From: an uncultured Holophagales bacterium
GTDB taxonomy: Bacteria > Acidobacteriota > Thermoanaerobaculia > UBA5066
Length of the DNA stretch: 5,807 nucleotides
Assembly: GCA_937927565.1 (NCBI GenBank)
Contig: CALBDV010000894.1
Coordinates: forward strand, 1 to 5,807
Direction of reading: 5' to 3'
How positions within the stretch are numbered: the stretch's first letter is position 1; every line of letters starts with the position of its first letter. The notes under the pieces are model-generated. The model worked only from the letters and a program-made list of their open reading frames with translations, had not been told where the DNA came from and did no database searches. Of the stretch, positions 1-5,482 are shown piece after piece. The position numbers were made by a program, and so were the translations under genes.

Positions 1-2
1 GC

Positions 3-575
3 CTGGCTGCGGCTCGTCTCGGGGACCGGGACGCCTTCAACACGGTTTTCACGGCGGTACACGACGAGCTCAGGCGGCTCGCCCGCGCGCAGAGGCGCCG
101 CCATTCGCCCGACGCCACCCTCGACACGACCGCCCTCGTCCACGAGACGTACCTCAAGCTCGCGCTCCCCGCGAACCTCTCGGTCGAGGATCGCGGCCAC
201 TTCTTTGCGCTTGCGGCCAGGGCAATGCGGCAGATCCTCGTCACTTCGGCGCGGAGGCGCCAGGCGCAGAAGCGGGGAGGCGGAATGCCGGCTCTGTCCG
301 CCGGCGCGGAGTTCGCGGGGGGCGTGCCCCTCTCGGGCGTCTCCCCGTTCTCGCTCCCGGAGCTGCTCGCGATCCACCAGAGCCTGGAGCGGCTCGAGGA
401 GCTGGATGCGGAACTGGCCCGGCTCGTCGAGCTTCGCTTCTTTGCCGGCCTGACCGAGGAAGAGATCGCCGAGCTGAGAGGCGTGTCGTCCAGGACCGTT
501 CGCCGGGACTGGAAGGCCGCCCGGGCGTTCCTCCTCCGGCAGCTCGGGACCCTTGGCGAAGTACGAAGTGCCTGA
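3..575 (+). CDS. ECF-type RNA polymerase sigma factor (Sigma70_ECF / TIGR02999-like), 5' end cut by window edge
   Basis: An open frame runs from the left edge to TGA at 573-575 (190 codons visible). Methionines at 225 and later are internal, because the frame upstream of 225 encodes sigma region 2. Region 2 reads AFNTVFTAVHDELRRLAR, then a region 2.2/2.3 stretch containing LDTTALVHETYLKL (about 120-161), then HFFALAARAMRQILVTSARRR (about 198-260), which is characteristic of this family. A variable linker follows. Region 4 contains VELRFFAGLTEEEIAEL and the helix-turn-helix GVSSRTVRRDWKAARAFL (about 427-536), which would bind the -35 element. Probably only some 5-15 N-terminal residues are missing. 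The product should direct RNA polymerase to a dedicated regulon, and no anti-sigma gene follows. The 3' end overlaps the kinase gene, implying co-expression and translational coupling. Odd feature: the usual acidic DAED-type patch of region 2.2 is Asp-Thr-Thr-Ala (123-134). The family assignment is strong; the regulon is unknown. Confidence 0.92.
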   Translation: MAAARLGDRDAFNTVFTAVHDELRRLARAQRRRHSPDATLDTTALVHETYLKLALPANLSVEDRGHFFALAARAMRQILVTSARRRQAQKRGGGMPALSAGAEFAGGVPLSGVSPFSLPELLAIHQSLERLEELDAELARLVELRFFAGLTEEEIAELRGVSSRTVRRDWKAARAFLLRQLGTLGEVRSA

Positions 576-2649
576 CCGCGCGCTTCCCCTTTCTCCGGAG
601 CGCTGGAGAGCGATCCGGTCGGCTTTCGACGAGGCGATGACGAGGACCGGAGGCGACCGGGCTGCATTCGTGGCGGCGGCGTTTCCGAGGGACGACGGCC
701 TCCGGAGCGAGCTCAGGGCGCTCGTCGCAGCGGACGGCTCCGCCGGGAGTCTTCTCGATGCGAACGTGCCGATCGGCGCGCTGCTCGAGGATCTCGAAGA
801 CGAAGAGGCCGGTCCTGGCGGCTCATCCCCGGCTGCCGGCGACCTCTCCGGTTCGACCCTGGGGCCGTACCGCCTGGTGCGGGAGATCGGTCGCGGAGGG
901 ATGGGGACCGTCTACCTCGCCGAGCGGAGCGACGGCGAGTTCGTGCAGCACGCTGCCATCAAGGTGCTTCGTCCGGGCCTGGAGGGACGAGAGAGCGAGA
1001 GGCGGTTCCGACAGGAGCGGCAGATCCTCGCGCGGCTCGATCACCCTGGCATAGCGCGCCTTCTCGACGGGGGGACGACCGCCGAGGGCACGCCCTACTT
1101 CGTGATGGAGCTGGTGGCGGGCGAGCCGTGCACCGAGTACTGCGACGAGCGCCAGCTCGGCGTTGGCGGCCGGCTCGAGCTCTTTCTGGAGGTGACCACG
1201 GCCGTCCAGTACGCTCACCGGCAGCTGGTCGTTCACCGCGACCTGAAGCCCTCGAACATTCTCGTGACCCGCGAGGGCCGCGTGAAGCTCCTCGACTTCG
1301 GTATCGCGAAGCTCCTCGAGGAGGACCCGGCCGACACGGGGCTGACCTCGGCTGGCCGGCAGGTCCTGACCCTGAGCCACGCCTCGCCCGAGCAGATCCG
1401 GGGGGAGCCGGTCACGACGGCGAGTGACGTCTACTCGCTCGGGGTACTGCTCTACGAGCTCCTCACGGGCAGAAGCCCGTACGGGCCCGCGGGCACTTCG
1501 AGGGCCACGCTCGAACGGGCCGTCCTCGAGACCGAGCCGCCCCCTCCCTCGGCCGGACGGGAGCTCTCGCGAGACCTCGACGCGATCGTCCTGAAGACCC
1601 TGCGCAAGGCGCCCGCAGAGCGGTATCCGTCCGTCGAGGCGTTCGCCCAGGACGTCCGGAGCTATCTGGAGGGGCGGCCCGTGACGGCGCGCCGCGGAAC
1701 CTCGAGGTACCGCGCCTCGCGGTTCGTGCGCCGGCACGCCGTCTCGCTGGCCGTTGCGGGGATCGTCGTCGGGCTCTTCCTCCTCGCGGGAGTCCTGCAC
1801 ACGAAACGCCTCGCGCGCGAACGGAGCGTAGCGGTGCGCGAAGCCGAGAAGGCCTTTCTCGTGACCGACTTCGCGTTCTCGATGGTCGAGGGATCGTTCC
1901 GGGGTGTCGAGGGGCCGGTCCCGGCGTGGCTGCCGGCGGCCGAGCGGCAGGCACGCTCGTACCTTCGCGTCGATCCGGAGGTCGGGGCGGCCCTGTTGCG
2001 CGAAGTGGCCCGGCTGCACCTGGCCCGGAAGGAGCTGGGTGCCGCAGCGAAGCTCCTCGACGAGGTCCAGGCCACACAGGGGAGGATCCGGGGCCTCGGC
2101 GTGCTCGAGACCGCCGAGACGCTTCGAATGAGGGGCAAGCTGGCTCAGCTGAGGGGGCAGGCAGAGGAGGCCGCCCGGGAATACGAGAAGGCGTTCCTGC
2201 TCTTTCGGGAAACGCTGCCGGCCGAGGGAGGGCGGGCCGTTCAGACGATCATCGACCTCGGCAACGCGCTCCTCGGGCTGGGCCGGCTTGACCCGGCCGC
2301 CGACGCCTACCACCGCGCCATCGAGCTGATGGGGCCGAACGACGTCGACCCGCAGTGGGGCCGGGCCCGCAACAACCTCGGCGTCGTGGCGATGAGGCGA
2401 GGCGACTGGCCGGAGGCGGCGCGCCTCATGGGAGAGGCGCTTCCCAACGTGGAACGGAGCCTCGACGAGGCGGACCCCGAGCTGGGAGAGGTCCTCGTGA
2501 CGTATGCGGAGGTGCTCCGGCGCGTCGGCGATCGCGCGGGGGCTCGCGCCCTCGCGATCCGGGGCCTCGGGGTCTTCGAGAAGACCCTGCCGCCGGAAGA
2601 CCCCCGGATCATCGAGGCGCGCGAGGTCGCGAGAGCGGCCGGGCCATAG
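568..2649 (+). CDS. Membrane-anchored serine/threonine protein kinase with C-terminal TPR domain
   Basis: This 693-aa product, counted from GTG 568, phosphorylates Ser/Thr on partner proteins. Residues 1-75 resemble the N-terminal segment common ahead of such kinases (SPERWRAI...). The kinase domain covers about 100-370 and all catalytic motifs are intact: Gly-rich loop GRGGMG 108-113, ATP-anchoring Lys132 in AIK, helix-C Glu150, HRDLKPSN 223-230 with catalytic Asp225, DFG 243-245, SPE 273-275 and Asp287 of DVYSLG. It is an RD-type kinase, predicted active. A Pro-rich stretch lies near 324-328. One hydrophobic helix (392-410) follows an Arg-rich juxtamembrane segment. About five degenerate TPR units fill 470-685, for example VQTIIDLGNALLGLGRLDPA and GRARNNLGVVAMRRGDWPEA, probably on the outer side of the membrane as a sensor or scaffold. 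Start: GTG 568 overlaps the sigma stop by 8 bp; TTG 553 in the same frame adds five residues. Neither has a strong Shine-Dalgarno. The likely target is the adjacent sigma factor (inference). Confidence 0.94.
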   Translation: MPDRALPLSPERWRAIRSAFDEAMTRTGGDRAAFVAAAFPRDDGLRSELRALVAADGSAGSLLDANVPIGALLEDLEDEEAGPGGSSPAAGDLSGSTLGPYRLVREIGRGGMGTVYLAERSDGEFVQHAAIKVLRPGLEGRESERRFRQERQILARLDHPGIARLLDGGTTAEGTPYFVMELVAGEPCTEYCDERQLGVGGRLELFLEVTTAVQYAHRQLVVHRDLKPSNILVTREGRVKLLDFGIAKLLEEDPADTGLTSAGRQVLTLSHASPEQIRGEPVTTASDVYSLGVLLYELLTGRSPYGPAGTSRATLERAVLETEPPPPSAGRELSRDLDAIVLKTLRKAPAERYPSVEAFAQDVRSYLEGRPVTARRGTSRYRASRFVRRHAVSLAVAGIVVGLFLLAGVLHTKRLARERSVAVREAEKAFLVTDFAFSMVEGSFRGVEGPVPAWLPAAERQARSYLRVDPEVGAALLREVARLHLARKELGAAAKLLDEVQATQGRIRGLGVLETAETLRMRGKLAQLRGQAEEAAREYEKAFLLFRETLPAEGGRAVQTIIDLGNALLGLGRLDPAADAYHRAIELMGPNDVDPQWGRARNNLGVVAMRRGDWPEAARLMGEALPNVERSLDEADPELGEVLVTYAEVLRRVGDRAGARALAIRGLGVFEKTLPPEDPRIIEAREVARAAGP

Positions 2650-2709
2650 ACGCCCGCAGTCTTCGGGTGGCGACGGATACTGCGCGTTCGGTCGCCTCGC
2701 GCGGGCGTC
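2649..2709. terminator. Inverted repeat spanning the convergent gene ends, candidate bidirectional terminator
   Basis: GACGCCCGC (2649-2657) and GCGGGCGTC (2701-2709) are perfect 9-bp complementary arms around a 43-nt interval. Inside lies a second pair, GGCGAC (2669-2674) and GTCGCC (2691-2696), so the whole segment can fold as a nested stem on either strand. The outer arms touch the stop codons of both converging genes (TAG 2647-2649; complement of TCA 2708-2710). This position suits a terminator serving both directions. There is no T-tract on either side, so it is not a classical intrinsic terminator. It may act as an RNA end-protecting hairpin or work with Rho. The repeat is directly visible; the role is inferred. 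Confidence 0.45.
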
Positions 2710-3472
2710 AGCGTGTCAGGCCGTAGCGCTGGCGGAGGGCCCGGTCCTCGCTCTGAAGCGCCTCCGCGCGGGTCTGGAGGATGCTGGCGCGTGCCTGGAC
2801 GTTTGCCAGCCCGGACACGGGATCGGGAGACTGCATCGAGCTCTTGAGCGCGCGGAGCATCTCCACAGCGTCGTCGAGGCTCTCGAGGCTCTTCTGGTAG
2901 TGAACGGCACACGGGGCCGGGGGTCTGACGGCGGCGAGTCTTCCTTTCGCGGCTTCCGTCTGCCGGATCATCGCGTCGAGGCCCGACGTGTCGCCCCGGG
3001 CGAGAGCCGTCGCCATCTCGGTCGCGACGCTCTCCGGGCTGCCGTTCAGGTTCGCCGGCTGAATCTGGTCGACGTCGGCGAGGTACTTCGCGACGGCCGC
3101 GGCGACAGGGTCGGCCTCGGCAGCGAGATCGCCAGGGGTCGTGGGCGCGCCGACGGCGGGAAGAGCCGGGGCCGGCTCGGCTCCGCTCGAACCGGCTCGA
3201 TCCTCCGTACGGAACGCAGCGGATTCCGAAGGAGGAGGTGCGGTTGCGACGGAGTCCGCCGGAAACTCACCCGGGTTCTGCGAGAGGGGAGGCTCTTCTG
3301 CCGAGCGGACCTCGGGCCCGGAAACGACGGTCGTACGGCCCTGCGACGGGATTCCCTCTGGATGACCGGAACCGGAGGTCCGGCCAAGGAGGAATGCCAC
3401 CGCGAGGAGAGCAACGCCCGCGACGGCGACGAGCCCGATCAGCAGGCTTCGTTTGACCCGGACCTCGTTCAT
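2708..3472 (-). CDS. Single-pass membrane protein of unknown function, helical C-terminal domain
   Basis: I do not recognise this 254-aa protein. Residues 1-8 (MNEVRVKR) are a short positively charged N-terminus, followed by one uncleaved-looking hydrophobic helix at about 10-29 (LLIGLVAVAGVALLAVAFLL). Residues 31-118 form a low-complexity Pro/Ser/Ala/Glu-rich, probably disordered linker. Residues 120-250 are rich in Ala, Leu and charged residues and are predicted helical. They contain a lone Cys in RPPAPCAVHYQ (about 183-193) and end in a heptad-like stretch, ARASILQTRAEALQSEDRAL. The expected arrangement is a short cytoplasmic tail with the helical domain in the periplasm. Two ATGs occur in tandem (3475 and 3472). 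The perfect AGGAGG lies 1 nt before the first and 4 nt before the second, so 3472 is preferred. It is the last gene of the minus-strand group, 40 bp downstream of the phosphoesterase, and converges with the kinase. Coding potential is well supported by the ribosome site and the composition; function is open. Confidence 0.85.
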   Translation of the reverse strand: MNEVRVKRSLLIGLVAVAGVALLAVAFLLGRTSGSGHPEGIPSQGRTTVVSGPEVRSAEEPPLSQNPGEFPADSVATAPPPSESAAFRTEDRAGSSGAEPAPALPAVGAPTTPGDLAAEADPVAAAVAKYLADVDQIQPANLNGSPESVATEMATALARGDTSGLDAMIRQTEAAKGRLAAVRPPAPCAVHYQKSLESLDDAVEMLRALKSSMQSPDPVSGLANVQARASILQTRAEALQSEDRALRQRYGLTR

Positions 3473-3476
3473 CATT

Positions 3477-3482
3477 CCTCCT
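3477..3482 (-). promoter_or_regulatory. Shine-Dalgarno AGGAGG
   Basis: The minus strand reads AGGAGG-A-ATG-ATG here, a perfect anti-16S match. Spacing is 1 nt to the first ATG and 4 nt to the second, which favours the second ATG (3472) as the start of the membrane protein. It is the strongest ribosome site in the window. Confidence 0.8.
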
Positions 3483-3504
3483 GAAGTGGCAAGGCGACAT
3501 CCCC

Positions 3505-3533
3505 GACGCCCGTCAGGGATTGGAGAGGGCGTC
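3505..3533 (-). other. Hairpin around the stop codon of the phosphoesterase gene
   Basis: GACGCCC (3505-3511) and GGGCGTC (3527-3533) are perfect 7-bp arms with a 15-nt loop. The loop contains the TGA stop (complement of 3513-3515). No T-run follows, and the next gene's ribosome site lies about 22 nt beyond the stem. Partial termination, or an mRNA processing or stability stem between two cistrons, is possible. The arms share the GACGCCC core with the convergent-end repeat at 2649-2709. Chance pairing in GC-rich DNA is a real alternative. Confidence 0.3.
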
Positions 3534-4259
3534 CGTGAGATCGACGTACTCGGGAGAGCCGGGCGGCCTCGTCGTTCCGGCGAGCCAGAGCCGGATCGGG
3601 GTCCCGGGGCCGACCGTCACCGTGAACCGGCTCGCGTCCTCTGCAACCTTCTGCGCGATCCAGGTGCGGAGATCGTCCAGGGCCGCGGCCTCGGTCTCGT
3701 CCGGTGGCGACTTCCGCGCGGAGGCGAGCGTCACGTGCGGGCGGAACTCCGTGTCGTAGCGATCCGGCCTCTTCAGTCCCAGCCGGTTCAGCTCGGCCTT
3801 CGCCGCGACGACGAACGCTCCCCACGCCTCGGGAGCCCCGTGCATCTCCACGGCGACGACGTGACCGTTGCGGCCCATCCGGACGGCCTCGGGACGGAAC
3901 GAAACCGTCTCCCGCGGTCGCGGCAGGGCGTGCGTCCGGATCGCTTCCAGGTCTTCCCGGTTCCAGTCTCCACCGATGTAGACGACCGTGATGTGCAGGT
4001 CTTCCACCCGCGTCAGGCGGAGGCCGGGGAAGAGGGCTTCGGCCTCGCCCCGGAGCCTCGACCATTCCCTGCCGAGCGGGGTTCCGGCGCAGGGGATGGT
4101 CGAGAAGAGGGAGCCTTCGGTGCGCGTCCGTGCCGAAGGACCGGGTGCGACAGGCGCAGGCCGGGTCGCACAGGCCCCGAGCGCCGCGATCAGGAAGCTG
4201 GCGCCGAACGCCGCGGCGGAACGCGAACGCGAAGCAAGGAGGAGAAGGGGGCGCGTCAC
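3513..4259 (-). CDS. Predicted lipoprotein with 2H phosphoesterase (LigT / 2'-5' RNA ligase-like) domain
   Basis: This 248-aa protein has the two hallmark HxT motifs of the 2H phosphoesterase superfamily: HIT at 89-91 in EDLHITVVYIGG, and HVT at 175-177 in FRPHVTLASARK. Hydrophobic beta-strand segments surround both, as expected for the duplicated fold. Family members cleave or ligate 2'-5' bonds or open cyclic phosphodiesters in RNA or nucleotides; the substrate here is unknown. Residues 1-30 form a signal sequence with basic residues, a hydrophobic stretch (AAAFGASFLIAALGA) and a lipobox LGAC with Cys30. Ala at +2 gives no inner-membrane retention signal, so an outer-membrane lipoprotein is plausible. 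A Pro/Ala/Thr/Arg-rich tether (31-50) follows. Start is GTG 4259, with GGAG 5 nt upstream; no later start would retain the signal. It follows the aminopeptidase gene by 12 bp, so co-translation is likely. Export is unusual for this mostly cytoplasmic family. Confidence 0.86.
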   Translation of the reverse strand: MTRPLLLLASRSRSAAAFGASFLIAALGACATRPAPVAPGPSARTRTEGSLFSTIPCAGTPLGREWSRLRGEAEALFPGLRLTRVEDLHITVVYIGGDWNREDLEAIRTHALPRPRETVSFRPEAVRMGRNGHVVAVEMHGAPEAWGAFVVAAKAELNRLGLKRPDRYDTEFRPHVTLASARKSPPDETEAAALDDLRTWIAQKVAEDASRFTVTVGPGTPIRLWLAGTTRPPGSPEYVDLTDALSNP

Positions 4260-4264
4260 GTGGG

Positions 4265-4268
4265 CTCC
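4265..4268 (-). promoter_or_regulatory. Shine-Dalgarno GGAG deciding the GTG start of the 2H lipoprotein
   Basis: Within the 12-bp gap after the aminopeptidase stop codon, the minus strand reads GGAG-CCCAC-GTG, a 5-nt spacing. This supports the GTG at 4259, and with it the signal peptide that this start includes. Confidence 0.7.
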
Positions 4269-4271
4269 GGT

Positions 4272-5423
4272 TCAGAAGACCGGGCCGAACTCCCCATCCC
4301 GCATGAGGGCGAGGGTCGTGCCGTCGTCGAGGTGCAGGTCGACGCTCAGGGGCAGGACGTCGGGCTGCATCTCGGGTACGTAGACGCGGTCGATGTGGAC
4401 GACCGCCTCGGGGGAGGAGAAGGCGTCGGGGCCCACCTGTCCTCCGAAGTGCTCGCTCCGGCCGAAGGCGATGTGGAGCCCGAGCTTCTCGTCGAGGAGG
4501 ACGGAGCCGATCGGCTTGACGCCGAACGCGGCGAGGACGCCGAGGCCGAGCTCGGCGATGTTGGCGTAGGCCGGTTCCTTCGCGAGAAGCGCGGCCTCTC
4601 GGGTGGACTCCGGCCCTTCCGTGAGGACCCCGATCGCCCTGTTCTCGACGATGTGATAGCGCACGACCTCCGTGCCGAACTGCACCGGGAGGACTCCCTC
4701 GGAGCGGCTCGGGTCGCCCTCGCGCTCACCCTCGTAAGGGACGATGTAGGACTCGCCGGACGGCAGGTTCCCCGCGACGCCCCGCTTCGGGAGCAGGCCG
4801 CCGGAGGCGTGCCCGGTGCGGTGGCGGAGGTCGAGGTGGAGCTGGTCCTCACCCTCGGGGTGGCGGAAGACGAAGTCGGCGCCGGTGGCCCGGTCGAGGA
4901 GGGCCTTCAGGATGTCCACCCGGCGGTTCACCTCGGTGTAGTCGAGCCGCAGGGCCGGGATCATGTCGGCGCTGAAGCCCGGCATCGTGGCAGCCCGCAT
5001 CGGGTGTTTCCGCGCCGCCATCTTGAGAGGCGCGGTGGAGCTGAACTTCGTCACGGCCATGAGCATCGGGTGGGTGTCGAAGACCTCGGTCATCGGCACG
5101 GCGGCGGCCGGGTCGAGGCCGGCGGCGCTCGCCGGAACGGCGCCGCCCGCGTGGACCCAGCAGCGGTCAGGCAGGTCACCGTTGTTCGTGTGGACGTTGG
5201 GGTAGAGGAGGAGGTGCGTGTGGTAGCCGACCGCCGCGGCTTGCGCCGCGAGGAGATTCGCCCATTCCTCGGCGATCTGGCGTCTGGCGGTCCAGGCGGC
5301 GTCGTCAGGGACCTTCTCGTCCGGGAGGTCGACCATGATCCCGAGGAGGCGGTCCTCGAGGGTCGGCACGAAGACGCGGGCGACGAGGGCGGAGAGCTCG
5401 GCGGAATTCAGGGCTTCGGGCAT
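4272..5423 (-). CDS. M29-like metallo-aminopeptidase (aminopeptidase T / AmpS, COG2309-like)
   Basis: This 383-aa protein matches the length of M29 peptidases, which remove N-terminal residues using a two-metal centre in a dimeric cytoplasmic enzyme. The C-terminal half carries the expected ligands in order: Glu224 in GNLPSGESYIVP, Glu291 in NIAELGLG, His317 in KLGLHIAFG, and His343/Asp345 in VVHID. The spacings resemble those of the known family. The stretch DYTEVNRRVDILKALLDRAT (161-180) and the later LHLDLRHRTGH also fit the N-terminal to middle region. No signal peptide or membrane segment is visible, so it is probably cytoplasmic. Start ATG 5423 has AGGAG 6 nt upstream. It lies 59 bp after the secreted-protein gene and 12 bp before the 2H lipoprotein gene. 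Odd: no Tyr occurs between His317 and His343, whereas characterised members have an active-site Tyr shortly after the equivalent His, as I recall. A divergent, different-substrate member is possible. Confidence 0.8.
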   Translation of the reverse strand: MPEALNSAELSALVARVFVPTLEDRLLGIMVDLPDEKVPDDAAWTARRQIAEEWANLLAAQAAAVGYHTHLLLYPNVHTNNGDLPDRCWVHAGGAVPASAAGLDPAAAVPMTEVFDTHPMLMAVTKFSSTAPLKMAARKHPMRAATMPGFSADMIPALRLDYTEVNRRVDILKALLDRATGADFVFRHPEGEDQLHLDLRHRTGHASGGLLPKRGVAGNLPSGESYIVPYEGEREGDPSRSEGVLPVQFGTEVVRYHIVENRAIGVLTEGPESTREAALLAKEPAYANIAELGLGVLAAFGVKPIGSVLLDEKLGLHIAFGRSEHFGGQVGPDAFSSPEAVVHIDRVYVPEMQPDVLPLSVDLHLDDGTTLALMRDGEFGPVF

Positions 5424-5429
5424 GGCGGT

Positions 5430-5434
5430 CTCCT
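5430..5434 (-). promoter_or_regulatory. Shine-Dalgarno AGGAG for the M29-like peptidase
   Basis: AGGAG lies 6 nt before ATG 5423 on the minus strand, fixing this start. No clear -35/-10 promoter is visible in the 59-bp gap at 5424-5482, so the gene may be read from a promoter farther upstream. Confidence 0.75.
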
Positions 5435-5482
5435 GCCGGAGATGGTGCCCGAGGTCGGGGAGGGTGTCGACCGGCTCTCGAG

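Noticed and set aside
225..575. A 116-aa stand-alone sigma fragment starting at ATG 225
   Set aside because: Codons upstream of 225 encode sigma region 2 in the same frame, so this is the 3' part of a full sigma gene cut by the window.
823..2313. A 496-codon open frame antisense to the kinase
   Set aside because: It is a mirror of the kinase coding sequence, with no recognisable motifs and no ribosome site; a GC-bias artefact.
5450..5461. CCCGA-GG-TCGGG as a terminator between the secreted-protein and peptidase genes
   Set aside because: The arms are only 5 bp with a 2-nt loop and no T-run; expected by chance at this base composition.
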